A stretch of 64,000 bases of DNA from Amycolatopsis sp. WQ 127309 (GCF_023023025.1 NZ_CP095481.1:9561001-9625000), one strand, 5' to 3'. Counted from the stretch's first letter, positions 1 through 8,529 are shown. Notes: generated by a model not told the origin, from the letters alone. Numbers and translations: made by a program.

Positions 1-95
1 ACATCGACGCGGCGCACCGCCTGTGGAGCGCGCACCACGACTTCCGCGACTGGCCCTCCTGCTCGGCGGCCCTCCAGGACCCGCGGTCGCACTGA
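1..95 (+). CDS. C-terminal fragment of an unidentified protein
   Basis: An open frame enters from the left edge (reading from base 3) and stops at TGA 93-95. Only about 30 residues are visible, ending in LQDPRSH, with Trp/His-rich composition (LWSAHHDFRDW). Third positions are almost all G or C, as in real genes of this genome. The start and most of the protein lie outside the window, so no function can be given. It is convergent with the M15 peptidase gene, and a strong hairpin lies between the two. Confidence 0.55.
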   Translation, partial: IDAAHRLWSAHHDFRDWPSCSAALQDPRSH

Positions 96-267
96 GCGCG
101 GGCGCCGGACCGCACGTCGGTTCAAGCGCTCGTCACGCCCCTCCCGGAACGGCCGGCACACCGCCCGGAGTGGCCGTTCTCGTTCTTGCCGAGCCGCTCG
201 GGTCTACGACTTGCCGGGACCCTGTGGAGGGCCGGGGGCGCGGGCTCGGCGGCACAGTCCGGGGATC

Positions 268-309
268 CTGGCGCCGGAAACCCCCGGGGAGAGGGGTTTC
301 CGGCGCCAG
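268..309. terminator. Bidirectional GC-rich hairpin between convergent genes
   Basis: A perfect 17-bp inverted repeat (268-284 paired with 293-309) encloses an 8-nt loop. It sits between the stop of the left-edge gene (95) and the stop of the M15 gene (324). No U-run follows on either strand, as is common for actinobacterial terminators. Nothing else is evident in 96-323. Confidence 0.7.
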
Positions 310-323
310 ACCCCCAGCGCCGG

Positions 324-1064
324 TCAGACCGTCCCGTTCTCCCACCACCACGCGCGGCCGAGGTCGGCCCGGCTGTCCACGTGCTGGTGGTCGGTGTTGT
401 AGGTCTCCAGGCCGGAGAACCCGCTGGTCTCGGCCTTCTGGTAGACGGTCTTGTTGGCCACGCCCGGCACGTCCAGGTCGGCCGCGGTGCCGTACATGTG
501 CATGCTGTCGCTGGCCCCGCCGATCTCGGCGTTGTGCGCGATGCTGCGGAACCCGGAGTTCACCGTGATCGGCTTGTTCCCGAGCTTCTTGCGCACCGCC
601 TCCAGCTTGTACATGCAGCGGCGGGCGTTCTCCTTGGCGGTGGCCGCGCTGACCTTGCCGCCGTTGAAGGTGCCGCTCACCCGGTCGGTGAACTCGCTGA
701 AGTTGAAGTGCGCGGTGGACCCGTCGCTCTGCTCCAGCGCGTTGAGCGCGCTCTGGGTGGCCGGGCCGGCCTCACCGTCCGCGCCCAGGCCGTAGGCGGC
801 CTGGAACCGGCGGACCGCCGCGGCCGTGCCGGGGCCGAACTCGCCGTCGATCGAGACCCGGCTGTGGCTCGCCGAGTCGGCCGCCCAGCCCGCCACCCGG
901 ATCTGCAGTTCGGTGACGTCGGCGCCGGTGCTGCCCTCGGCCAGGGTGCGGGACCACGGGTACGCCTGGGCGATGCCCGGCAGCAGGAGCGGGCTGACCG
1001 CGACGGCGGTGCCGATCACCGCCGCGCTGCGCAGCAGCGTGCGACGGCTCATGGGGAGACTCAT
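324..1064 (-). CDS. Tat-exported zinc D-Ala-D-Ala carboxypeptidase (M15) with PG-binding domain
   Basis: A 246-residue secreted peptidoglycan peptidase. The N-terminus carries a twin-arginine signal (SRRTLLRSA, then a hydrophobic stretch ending AQA near residue 34). Residues about 41-110 form a peptidoglycan-binding repeat (GADVTELQ...VDGEFGPGT-type). The C-terminal half is an M15 metallopeptidase core: SMHMYGTAADLD gives the zinc ligands His189 and Asp196, and DHQHVD gives His228. The ATG at 1064 is preceded by AAGGAC-type pairing; an in-frame ATG four codons later is possible. It lies 47 nt downstream of the GH25 gene on the same strand, so the two cell-wall hydrolases may be co-expressed. 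Cleavage of D-Ala-D-Ala type stem-peptide bonds is inferred from the family. Confidence 0.88.
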   Translation of the reverse strand: MSLPMSRRTLLRSAAVIGTAVAVSPLLLPGIAQAYPWSRTLAEGSTGADVTELQIRVAGWAADSASHSRVSIDGEFGPGTAAAVRRFQAAYGLGADGEAGPATQSALNALEQSDGSTAHFNFSEFTDRVSGTFNGGKVSAATAKENARRCMYKLEAVRKKLGNKPITVNSGFRSIAHNAEIGGASDSMHMYGTAADLDVPGVANKTVYQKAETSGFSGLETYNTDHQHVDSRADLGRAWWWENGTV

Positions 1065-1080
1065 TCTCGTCCTTTCCTAG

Positions 1081-1112
1081 CGGGATTTCGGGCGGGATTT
1101 CGGGCGGGATTC
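1081..1112. repeat. 12-bp tandem repeat in the GH25-M15 spacer
   Basis: The unit CGGGATTTCGGG is repeated 2.7 times without mismatch and abuts the GH25 stop codon. It fills most of the 46-nt spacer between the two cell-wall hydrolase genes. Confidence 0.75.
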
Positions 1113-2430
1113 AGCGGTTGGCGAGCTGGTCGAGATCGGCCTGGGTGCCGTTGAAGACGTCCCCGGTCGCCGGCGCGGGGATGCCGTCGGGGATGGCCGC
1201 GTCGGTGTACTGCCACATCAGCCAGGTGCTCGACCCGGCGGGCAGCGCCGGCTGCGTGACGGACTGGCGGTAGTCGGCGAGCTGCATCGGATAGGCCGCG
1301 AACGCCGTGGTGCCGCCCAGGCAGGCGTCCAGGAACGACTTCTGGGTGTAGATGATCGGGGTCCGGCCGAACGCCGCCTGGACCTTGTCCAGCCACGCCT
1401 TCGCGTCGGCGACGGTGACGTACGGCGGGCAGCCGCCGGAGCCGTCGTCCTTCCACTCCAGGTCGAACACGGGCGGCAGGTCACCGGCGCGCTTGCCGGT
1501 GTACCCGGTGGCCCGCACCGCGGCGATGAACCGGTCCGCCTGCGCGCCGCCGGTGCCGGCCGTGGTGCCCGTGTAGAAGTGGTACGGCCCCACGGCCAGG
1601 CCGGCGGTGCGGGCGGCGGGCAGGTCCGTGGCCAGGTACTCGTCCGTGGTGTTCAGGCCGCGGGTCGCCTTGACGGTCGCGAACTCGACACCGGACGCCT
1701 TCACCGCGGCCCAGTTGATCGGCGCGCCGCCGGGGTGCTGGTACTTCGCCGTGTCGACGCCGTCGATCGGGCGCCCGGCGGGCTTCGGCGGCACGCAGTA
1801 GGCGTTGCGGCTGGACCAGTCGGCCACCTTCGCCCACGTGGTGGGCCCGGCGACGCCGTCGGCACTGGCGTTGACGCAGTGCTGGAACTGGATCACCCGG
1901 TTGCGGGTGCCGTCACCGAAGTTGCCGTCCACCGTCAGCGGCGGGTAGTGCCCCGGCTCCATGGCGAGGTTCAGCCGGCACTGGAGCTCCTTGACGTCCG
2001 TGCCGGTGGAACCACTCTGCAGGGTCGGGCGGGCTGTGGAAAGGCCGCACACCACGCTCTGCGCGGCGTCCGCCGTGCCCTGGGTGGCGCACTTCTTCGG
2101 CCGCGCGGCCCACGAGTTCAGCGCGGTCCAGGTGTTCGGCCCGATCTGGCCGTCCACGCTCAGCGCGGCGCACCGCTGGAACACGCGCACCCGGGCGTCG
2201 GTGGCCGCGCCGAAGGAGCCGTCCGCGCCGATGGGCGTGTACTTGCTCGCCTTGGTCGCCAGGTTCAGTTCGCACTGCGCCTCGGCGACCTCGGTGCCGG
2301 TCGACCCTTGCCGCAGGGTCGGCTGGGCGGTGGTGTGCCCGCACACCGCAACGGGTTCGGCCGCGACTGTGGCAGCGGCCGCGGCGGGGAACACCAGCAG
2401 CACCGCGACGACCAGAGCGAGTCTTTGCAT
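1111..2430 (-). CDS. GH25 muramidase with two N-terminal peptidoglycan-binding domains
   Basis: A 439-residue secreted lysozyme-type enzyme. A hydrophobic signal peptide covers roughly residues 1-24. Two peptidoglycan-binding modules follow (about 38-105 and 135-203), each with a GSTGT(E/D)V motif, a DGxFG turn and paired cysteines. The catalytic domain (about 222-439) is GH25: GVDTAKYQ begins strand 1 with Asp226, VFDLEW gives the Asp323/Glu325 pair, and WQYTD is the usual late motif. Hydrolysis of the MurNAc-GlcNAc backbone is established for the family. The M15 peptidase gene follows on the same strand, so glycan and peptide cleavage are encoded side by side. The ATG at 2430 starts directly on the signal peptide. 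Confidence 0.9.
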   Translation of the reverse strand: MQRLALVVAVLLVFPAAAAATVAAEPVAVCGHTTAQPTLRQGSTGTEVAEAQCELNLATKASKYTPIGADGSFGAATDARVRVFQRCAALSVDGQIGPNTWTALNSWAARPKKCATQGTADAAQSVVCGLSTARPTLQSGSTGTDVKELQCRLNLAMEPGHYPPLTVDGNFGDGTRNRVIQFQHCVNASADGVAGPTTWAKVADWSSRNAYCVPPKPAGRPIDGVDTAKYQHPGGAPINWAAVKASGVEFATVKATRGLNTTDEYLATDLPAARTAGLAVGPYHFYTGTTAGTGGAQADRFIAAVRATGYTGKRAGDLPPVFDLEWKDDGSGGCPPYVTVADAKAWLDKVQAAFGRTPIIYTQKSFLDACLGGTTAFAAYPMQLADYRQSVTQPALPAGSSTWLMWQYTDAAIPDGIPAPATGDVFNGTQADLDQLANR

Positions 2431-2665
2431 GGCGAGCAGGCTGGCAGTGCCCGCCCCCGCCGGTCGCGGTCAGCGACCGACTCGGGACGCCGGGACAGTC
2501 CCACCCCACCGGACCAGCGGGAACGCCACCCCCGTGGGACACCGCTGGGACGCCGTCCCGGCGCCGGCAGTCCAGGCCGGCCCGGATCACGGTGCCGGTC
2601 GGCAGCGGATCGGCGTCGGCGCGGCGGGCCGGCGATGACGTTCCGAGCCGGGCGGCGAGGTCGGT

Positions 2666-3630
2666 TCAGTGCTCCGGCAGCTGACGGCGTTCGCGCAGGC
2701 GGGCCAGGTCCTCGCGCATGTCCGTGGGCAGGAGCTCGGCCATCTGCTCGGGACGCAGCGGCAGGTCGAGGAGGCTGAGCTTGACCCGGCTGCGCCGGGC
2801 GTGGCGACCGGGGTCCAGGCGCACGACCTGGGCCGCGTCCGGGCGCAGGGTCGCCGTCAGCGGGGTGGCGGGCTCGAGCGGCCGCCAGGCGTTCCCGTCG
2901 ACGCGCAGCACCGGCGGTGCACTGCGGGTCGTTCCACGCAGCGTGACGACGTCGCGGGCCGGCAGCACGATCGAGCGGCTGACGCCCGACATCGACGCGA
3001 CCGGGGTCACCGCGAGCACCTCCGCCGCCGGGGAGATCACCGGTCCGCCGGCGGCGTAGTTGTAGGCGGTGGAGCCGGTCGGGGTGCTCAGGATCAGGGC
3101 GTCACAGCGGTAGTACCCGAACTGCGCCCCGTCGACCAGCAGGTCGACCTCCACCGTCGCGCCGGGCTCGGCCCCGCCGACGACGACGTCGTTGAACGCG
3201 ACCGCGGCCGCGTCGCCCTCTTCCAGCGCGATGCAGCTGTGCGGCTGTGCGGCTCGACTTCGAAGTCCCCGGCGTGCACCCGCTCGATCGCGCCGGCCAG
3301 CTCGGCCGGCGCGATCTCGACCAGGAACCCGACGTTGCCGTAGTTCACCCCGAGCACCGGCACCGGCCGCTCGACGGCCAGCCGCATGGCGCCCAGCATC
3401 GTGCCGTCCCCACCCAGGCTGACGACGGCGTCCACCCCGGCCGCGAACCCCTCGTCGGACACCACCGCCACCCCGGCCCCGACCTGCGCGGCGTCGGTCT
3501 CCCGCACCACCAGTTCGACCCCGTGCCGCTCGGCGAACGAGACCAGCACGTCGACCGAGTCGCGCACCGGCTTCCGCGGGTGCGCCACCACGCCGACGCG
3601 GGTGATCCCGAAATCTGCCATGGAGATCAT
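2666..3630 (-). pseudogene. NAD kinase, frameshifted by an 8-bp tandem duplication
   Basis: Two overlapping frames together encode a near full-length NAD kinase. The first part (3630 down to about 3250) has LGGDGTML and NYGNVGFL, the ATP/NAD-binding signatures. The second part (about 3236 to 2666) has TPTGSTAY and the beta-sandwich tail. The reading frame breaks at 3237-3252, where CTGTGCGG occurs twice in tandem. Removing one copy joins the frames exactly, giving EVEPHS-CIALEEGD. As written, the first frame runs into about 50 unrelated residues and stops at 3094. It may be a second NAD kinase paralogue that has decayed, a phase-variable state, or an assembly error. The start could be ATG 3630 or 3621. 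Confidence 0.85.
3237..3252. repeat. 8-bp tandem duplication breaking the NAD kinase frame
   Basis: CTGTGCGG is present twice back to back (3237-3244 and 3245-3252). Deleting eight bases restores one uninterrupted NAD kinase frame, so this duplication is the lesion. Confidence 0.9.
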
Positions 3631-3661
3631 TCTGGCCGCTCGGTGCCGGGAACGCCGGTCG

Positions 3662-4309
3662 TCACCGGGCCGGCGTCGCCGTCCCGATGATCAGCGGGTG
3701 CACCACCGAAGGCATCCCCCGCCAGCGCGCCGTGCTCAGGTCCTCGATGTCGAACCGCTGCTTGATGAGCGCGACGGTGTCGCGGTCGCACCGGCAGCCC
3801 TGCGCGAACGCCGCCCACGGCCCCGCCAAGCGCGTCTGCCGCCGCGCCAGTTTCGGGTCCTCGGCGCGCACGTGCTCGAGGAACAGCAGCCGCCCACCCG
3901 GCCGCAGCACCCGCACGAGCTCGGCCAGCACCCGATCGACGTCGGGCACCGTGCAGAGGACCAGTGTCGACACGACCGTGTCGACACTGGCGTCCGCCAT
4001 CGGCAGCGCGTCGGCAGCGGCCCGCACCGGCCGCATCCCGGCGTGGCCCCGCACGCGCTTCTCGAGCCGCCGGTACATCGCCGGGACGGGCTCGCTCAGC
4101 ACGACCTCCGCCGCCGGCGGGTAGTGCCGGACGTTGAGCCCGGTCCCCGCCCCGATCTCGACCACCCGTCCGTGCACCCGTCGCAGCAGCTCCGCGCGCC
4201 GGCCGGCCAGGCCCAGCCGCTCCCCCCGGCGCAGGAACGGGTCGTACAGCACCGCCCCGAACCGTTCCTCGAACCCGTCCCGTGCCCCCACGTCGTCCCC
4301 TCCGGCCAT
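3662..4309 (-). CDS. Class I SAM-dependent methyltransferase
   Basis: A 215-residue methyltransferase. VVEIGAGTGLNVRHY is motif I of the Rossmann-fold SAM site, SEPVPAMYRRLEKR holds the acidic residue after strand 2, and LRPGGRLLFLEHVR is motif III. HVR followed by a Trp and a basic region resembles the phospholipid/ubiquinone-type branch (UbiE/PmtA-like), but the substrate cannot be read from the sequence. The ATG at 4309 was preferred over one 12 codons upstream because GGAGGAGGA lies just before it. The gene is downstream of nothing obvious on its strand and is divergent from the hydrolase-LuxR gene at 4444. Confidence 0.85.
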   Translation of the reverse strand: MAGGDDVGARDGFEERFGAVLYDPFLRRGERLGLAGRRAELLRRVHGRVVEIGAGTGLNVRHYPPAAEVVLSEPVPAMYRRLEKRVRGHAGMRPVRAAADALPMADASVDTVVSTLVLCTVPDVDRVLAELVRVLRPGGRLLFLEHVRAEDPKLARRQTRLAGPWAAFAQGCRCDRDTVALIKQRFDIEDLSTARWRGMPSVVHPLIIGTATPAR

Positions 4310-4443
4310 CGTTCCTCCTCCGCAGCACTCGATGCGACGCAGCACACCAGCCGCCGCCCGCCCACCGCATCACCCGCTCGTGCCATTCCGGGTGCTGGCC
4401 GGAACGGGCCACGCCGGCGCGTGGACCGGCCTAAGCTGGGGAA

Positions 4444-5481
4444 ATGCCGGAGCAAGACCAAGCCGTGCGGTTCACCGGTGGCCCGGACGATCGCCCGGTC
4501 GCCTGGGCCACCACCGGCGCGGGCCCGCCCCTCGTCGTCGGCAGCTGGTGGTGCGGGCACCTCGAGCTGGACTGGCGGAACCCGCTGTTCCGGCGGTTCA
4601 GCGGGCTGCTCGGCGACCAGTTCACGCTCGTGCGCTACGACCGGCCCGGCGTCGGCATGTCCGACCCCGCCGGGCCGCTGGTCACCTCACTCGCCGACGA
4701 GGTGGCCGCGCTGAGCGCCGTCGTCGACGCGGCCGGGGAGAAGGTGACCCTGTTCGGCGGGTCGTCCGGAGGCTGCGCCGCGATGGCGTACGCGGCGGCC
4801 CACCCGGACCGCGTGGAGCGGCTCGTCCTCTACGGCAGCTACGCCCGCGGCACCGAGATCGCCACGGCGGACGCGCGGGACTCCCTGGTGGCGCTCGTCG
4901 GCCGGCACTGGGGCGTGGGCTCCCGGGTCTTCGCCGACCTGTTCCTGCCGACCGCGAGCCCGGCGGAACGCGACGAGTTCGTCCGCTTCCAGCGCGCCGG
5001 CCTGACGGCGGAGACGGCGGAGCGCTCGCTCGCGGCGGTGTACGCGTTCGACGTCCGGGACCGGCTGGCCACGATCACGGTGCCGACCCTCGTCCTGCAC
5101 CGCCGCGACGACCGCGCGATCCCGTTCGCACTGGGCCAGGACGTCGCCGCCCGCATCCCGGGCGCCACCTTCGTCCCGCTCGACGGCACCGACCACCTGC
5201 CCTGGCGCGGGGACGTGGAAGCGCTGGTCCGCCCCGTGCGGGAGTTCCTCGGCGCCGGCCGGCGCGCCCGCCGGGCCGGCTCACCGCGTCACGAGCTCTC
5301 CGACCGCGAACTCGACGTGCTGCGCCTGGTCGCGCAGGGGTTGAGCGACCAGGAGATCGCCCGCCGGCTCGGCATCAGCGCCCACACGGCGCACCGCCAC
5401 GTGTCGAACATCCGCGGCAAGCTGGGCGTGACGTCCCGGGCGGCGGCCGCCGCGCACGCCGCCACGGCCGGGTTGCTCTGA
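4444..5481 (+). CDS. Alpha/beta-hydrolase fused to a LuxR-type helix-turn-helix
   Basis: A 345-residue fusion. Residues 1-270 are an alpha/beta-hydrolase fold: a GGSSGG nucleophile elbow (Ser107 or 108), VLHRRDDRAIP with Asp222, and GTDHLPW with His251, so the catalytic triad appears intact. Residues about 283-340 are a LuxR/GerE HTH (LSDRELDVLRLVAQGLSDQE, then HVSNIRGKLGV). The architecture suggests a regulator that binds, and perhaps hydrolyses, a small ester or lactone and controls transcription. No sensory kinase receiver is present. The ATG at 4444 follows a short leader and is the first in frame. The ligand and targets are unknown. Confidence 0.85.
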   Translation: MPEQDQAVRFTGGPDDRPVAWATTGAGPPLVVGSWWCGHLELDWRNPLFRRFSGLLGDQFTLVRYDRPGVGMSDPAGPLVTSLADEVAALSAVVDAAGEKVTLFGGSSGGCAAMAYAAAHPDRVERLVLYGSYARGTEIATADARDSLVALVGRHWGVGSRVFADLFLPTASPAERDEFVRFQRAGLTAETAERSLAAVYAFDVRDRLATITVPTLVLHRRDDRAIPFALGQDVAARIPGATFVPLDGTDHLPWRGDVEALVRPVREFLGAGRRARRAGSPRHELSDRELDVLRLVAQGLSDQEIARRLGISAHTAHRHVSNIRGKLGVTSRAAAAAHAATAGLL

Positions 5482-5566
5482 CCTGCACCGGAGGCCACCG
5501 GGTTTGAGCGGGCCGCCCTCGTGGTACTGCCACGAAATCATCGTTGTCCCGCTTTGGAGGGTGCTC

Positions 5567-5956
5567 GTGCAGATCCAGGTCAACACCGACCACAACGTCC
5601 ACGGTGGCGAAGGACTGGCCACCTTCGTGACCACCGACCTGGAGACCAGCCTCTCCCGGTTCGACGGCTGGTTGACCCGGGTGGAGGTGCACCTCAGCGA
5701 GGACGGCGGCAGCAAGCCGGAAGACAAGAAGTGCGTGATCGAGGCCCGCCCCGGCGGCAAGCAGCCGGTCGCGGTCACCCACCACGCCACCACCGTGGAC
5801 GACGCGTACGCCGGCGCGGCGCACAAGCTGGGCAAGGTGCTGGACTCCCGCTACACCAAGGCGCACGACCACAAGGGCGCCGAGAGCATCCGGCACATGC
5901 CCGCACCGGACGACCTCGAGCAGGTCGGCACGATCGAAGACGCTCCGCGGGACTGA
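5567..5956 (+). CDS. Short HPF/RaiA-type ribosome-associated protein
   Basis: A 129-residue protein resembling the N-terminal S30AE/HPF fold: VQIQVNTDHNVHGGE opens it, LSRFDGWLTRVEVHLSED and IEARPGGKQPVAVTHHATT carry the alternating strand pattern, and DDAYAGAAHKLGKVLD is the closing helix. The long C-terminal dimerisation domain of full-length HPF is absent, so it is YfiA-like in length. GTG 5567 was chosen over the longer frame because GGAGG lies six bases upstream. Ribosome binding in stationary phase is inferred from the family. The gene is followed by a convergent terminator. Confidence 0.78.
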   Translation: MQIQVNTDHNVHGGEGLATFVTTDLETSLSRFDGWLTRVEVHLSEDGGSKPEDKKCVIEARPGGKQPVAVTHHATTVDDAYAGAAHKLGKVLDSRYTKAHDHKGAESIRHMPAPDDLEQVGTIEDAPRD

Positions 5957-5990
5957 ACACCTTCTTCAAGCGATAAGTGAAAGAGTCCGG

Positions 5991-6019
5991 ATCGCCGTCG
6001 GCCACGCGCCGGCGGCGAT
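5991..6019. terminator. Hairpin between convergent genes
   Basis: ATCGCCG-T-CGGC pairs with GCCG-G-CGGCGAT around a 5-nt loop, between the stops of the HPF-like gene (5956) and the I36 inhibitor gene (6077). It could terminate both. Confidence 0.6.
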
Positions 6020-6076
6020 CACGGTGTCACCCTTCGCGGGCCCGGCCACCAAGGTCCGGACGCGAATTGGGTTGTT

Positions 6077-6484
6077 CTAGTTGGCGATGAACTTGTGCGA
6101 GGTGTCCCGGTTGTTGATGTTGAGCGACTGCCCGACGCTCAGGGCGAAGTGAGTGTCGGCGAAGTAGAGGAAGATGGTGTGGCCGGTGGTGTTGTTCTTC
6201 GCCGAGGCCGCGTCGTTCCAGACACACTTGCCCTTGCCGAGACCGGCGCCCTTGAAGTCGTAGCAGGTCGGCTGAGTGCGCCCGTAGTCGGCGACAGAGC
6301 CGTTGAAGTCGGACACCGAGCCGGTCTCGCCGTTCCCGTAGTACAAGCAGAACTCCCCCGGCTCGCAGTGCCCGTTGCGAGGCGTCGACACCGCCGAGGC
6401 GGTGGTGGCCATCGCCATCACCATGGCGATGGTTCCGCCGATGGCCAGCGACGTCCGGACGAGAGTCTTCCTGATGGTGCCCAT
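6077..6484 (-). CDS. Secreted peptidase-inhibitor I36-family protein
   Basis: A 135-residue exported protein. A signal peptide covers about residues 1-31 (hydrophobic AIGGTIAMVMAMATTASA). The mature part has a Cys-rich start (GHCEPGEFCLYY), then SVSDFNGSVADYG, a further Cys pair and YFADTHF. CxPGxFCLY followed by an FxGS-type turn is typical of the I36 (SMI-like) metalloprotease-inhibitor family of Streptomyces and relatives. ATG 6484 is preceded by an AAGGGAA ribosome-binding site. A 19-bp motif shared with the GH114/EACC1 intergenic region lies 170 nt upstream. Inhibition of a secreted metalloprotease is a family-level inference. Confidence 0.8.
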   Translation of the reverse strand: MGTIRKTLVRTSLAIGGTIAMVMAMATTASAVSTPRNGHCEPGEFCLYYGNGETGSVSDFNGSVADYGRTQPTCYDFKGAGLGKGKCVWNDAASAKNNTTGHTIFLYFADTHFALSVGQSLNINNRDTSHKFIAN

Positions 6485-6960
6485 GCCGATTCCCTTTCCC
6501 GGTCCGGTCGATGACGTGGCACCTCTTGCGTGCCACGGCACTGACCGTCTTGCGACGATGCCCGCGGTCCGGGCACCCGCACGGTCACGTTTCACGCCGG
6601 TGAACCGTTGAGGCGGTGAAGCCTGCTTCACCCGATCGGACGCCGTCTTCCTGCCGCGACTTGCTGTGCGTGCCCCTGAGCTGAGCGCCCCCGTCGAGCC
6701 GGCCCGGCTTCTCCCCCATGGCCCGGTCGCCGGTACCGGTACGCCCAGAGGGCCCAATCTCCGTGCCGTTTCTCCGGCAATCCCGGTGCTGCTCCCAGAT
6801 GCTGAACGGCCGCTTCCCTCTCTTGGCAGCGGCGACAGCGCCGTGCGAGTATCGATCCGTCGCACCCGCCGGCCGTCCGGCCCAGACGCATTTGTTGCTG
6901 TCACACCCTTTTCCCGAATGATCGGTGACGTCCCCGTCGCCTTCGACAAGGACGTCCACC
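6485..6960. other. Divergent intergenic region upstream of I36 and the ABC operon
   Basis: A 476-bp gap between divergently transcribed genes. It holds the 19-bp shared motif (6654-6672) and presumably both promoters. No convincing protein gene is seen on either strand, because the open frames lack ribosome-binding sites and have mixed third positions. Confidence 0.5.
6654..6672. promoter_or_regulatory. Copy 1 of a 19-bp motif repeated at 15756
   Basis: CCGCGACTTGCTGTGCGTG is identical to 15756-15774, and similarity extends a few bases on both sides. On the minus strand both copies lie 170-210 nt upstream of secreted-protein genes (I36 and GH114). It may be a binding site for a common regulator; this is inferred from repetition only. 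Confidence 0.5.
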
Positions 6961-8529
6961 ATGATCGAAAGCGCTTTCTCACGCCGGACGCTGCTGCGTG
7001 GCACCGGCGGCATCGGCCTCGCCGCGCTGCTCGCCGCGTGCGGCGTGGACGCCGGGCCCACCGCCGGGCCCGCGGGCGGGCCGCCGAAACCCGGTGGCAC
7101 GCTGCGGGTCGGCACGCCGGCGCCGCCGACCGCCGTCGATCCCGTGACGATGTACGACGGCTCGGCGATCGCGATCGTGCAGCTCGTCGCGGACTACCTG
7201 ATCTGGCTGGAGAACGACTTCAGCTTGACGCCGCGGCTGGCCGAGAAGTGGGCCGCGGAAGACGGCACCAAGCGGTGGGTCTTCACCCTGCGCGCGGGCG
7301 TCACCTTCTCCGACGGCACACCGCTGGACGCCACCGCGGTGAAGGCGTCGTTCGACCGGCTGCTCGACCCGGCCCAGGACTCCGCCGCGCTGGCCGCGTT
7401 CAAGTCCGTGCTCAGCGCGGGCGGAGTGTCCACAAGGGACGCTTCAACGGTCGTGTTCACGCTGGACCGGGCGTTCTCCGACTTCCCGTTCCTGGTCTCG
7501 GCGGGCAACTACAACGCCGTGATCCTCAAGGCGGACTACGCGGGCGCGTTCACCGACCACGCGATCGGCACCGGCCCGTTCCTGCTCGGCCGCTACGACC
7601 CGTCCACCGGCGCCACCTTCACCCGGAACCCGAAGTACTGGCAGCCCGGGAAACCGTACCTCGACGGCGTCGAGATCAAGTTCTACGCCGACGCCCAGGC
7701 CGAGCAGCTCGCGCTGGGCAGCGGCGAGATCGACGCGCTGGTCATCACCGACCCGTCGATCATCCAGGAGACCGGCGACGTCGTGCTCGACAAGGTCCCC
7801 GGCACCGCGATGACCGCGCTGACCCTGCGGGTGGACCAGGCGCCGTTCGACCGCAAGGAAGTCCGCCAGGCGATCGCCTACGCCCTCGACCGGCCCGCGC
7901 TCAACGAGGTGGTCGACGCGGGCATCGCGCAGCTGGGCAACGACCACCTGTACGCCCCGCTGTTCGCGGCCGGTCCGAAGGACATCCCGCAGCGGGTGAA
8001 GGACCCGGCCAAGGTCAAGGAGCTGCTCGCCGCGGCCGGCGTCGGGAAGCTCACCTTCCCGCTGTCGTTCGACCCGCCGAGCAAGAACTTCGCGCTGGCG
8101 GTGCAGGACCAGCTCCGCCAGGCCGGCATCGACGTCACCCTCGACCAGCAGACGTCGAAGGCGTTCTACGGCGGCGACCAGGCCAAGGACACGCCGTGGC
8201 TGTTCACGCCGGCCAACCTCGTCGGCTGGGCCGGGCGCCCGGCCCCGAGCCAGTTCGTGCGGCCCATGGTCACCTCCGACGGCGTGTGGAACGGCGCCAA
8301 GTACCGCAATCCCCAGCTCGACGCGGCGCTCGTCGCCTACGACAGCGCCACGTCCGACGACGAGCGCAAGCGGCAGGCGAAGATCATCGCCGACGTCCTG
8401 CACGAGGACGTCCCGGTGGTGCTCGCCCTGTGGAACGGCGCCGTCCGGGCCTACAACAAGACCCGCTTCACCGGGATCAAGGCGCATCCGTCGTCCTTTG
8501 TGGACTTCAGCGCGGTGTCCCAGGCGTGA
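6961..8529 (+). CDS. ABC transporter substrate-binding lipoprotein, family 5 (peptide/opine type)
   Basis: A 522-residue extracytoplasmic binding protein. The N-terminus has SRRTLLRGTGG (Tat-like), a hydrophobic stretch and a LAAC lipobox with Cys27. Family-5 hallmarks follow: LAEKWAAEDGTKRWVFTLR with FSDGTPLDA, TGPFLLGRYD and IAYALDRPAL. Such proteins deliver oligopeptides, opines, nickel chelates or glycosides to a DppBCDF-type transporter. ATG 6961 was chosen over an earlier in-frame ATG because AAGGAC lies nine bases before it. A perfect palindrome overlaps codons 3-6. Its stop overlaps the next gene's GTG by four bases, starting a fully coupled operon. The substrate is unknown. Confidence 0.9.
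   Translation: MIESAFSRRTLLRGTGGIGLAALLAACGVDAGPTAGPAGGPPKPGGTLRVGTPAPPTAVDPVTMYDGSAIAIVQLVADYLIWLENDFSLTPRLAEKWAAEDGTKRWVFTLRAGVTFSDGTPLDATAVKASFDRLLDPAQDSAALAAFKSVLSAGGVSTRDASTVVFTLDRAFSDFPFLVSAGNYNAVILKADYAGAFTDHAIGTGPFLLGRYDPSTGATFTRNPKYWQPGKPYLDGVEIKFYADAQAEQLALGSGEIDALVITDPSIIQETGDVVLDKVPGTAMTALTLRVDQAPFDRKEVRQAIAYALDRPALNEVVDAGIAQLGNDHLYAPLFAAGPKDIPQRVKDPAKVKELLAAAGVGKLTFPLSFDPPSKNFALAVQDQLRQAGIDVTLDQQTSKAFYGGDQAKDTPWLFTPANLVGWAGRPAPSQFVRPMVTSDGVWNGAKYRNPQLDAALVAYDSATSDDERKRQAKIIADVLHEDVPVVLALWNGAVRAYNKTRFTGIKAHPSSFVDFSAVSQA
6967..6978. promoter_or_regulatory. Perfect 12-bp palindrome GAAAGCGCTTTC (LacI-type operator candidate)
   Basis: The palindrome lies within codons 3-6 of the binding-protein gene and is identical to the one at 15589-15600. 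The CG-centred AAAGCGCTTT form is typical of LacI/CcpA-family sites. No LacI-type gene is present in the window. Confidence 0.45.

Noticed and set aside
6485..6982. N-terminal extension of the I36 inhibitor to 301 residues
   Set aside because: The signal peptide begins at ATG 6484 with a ribosome-binding site, and an internal signal peptide would make no sense.
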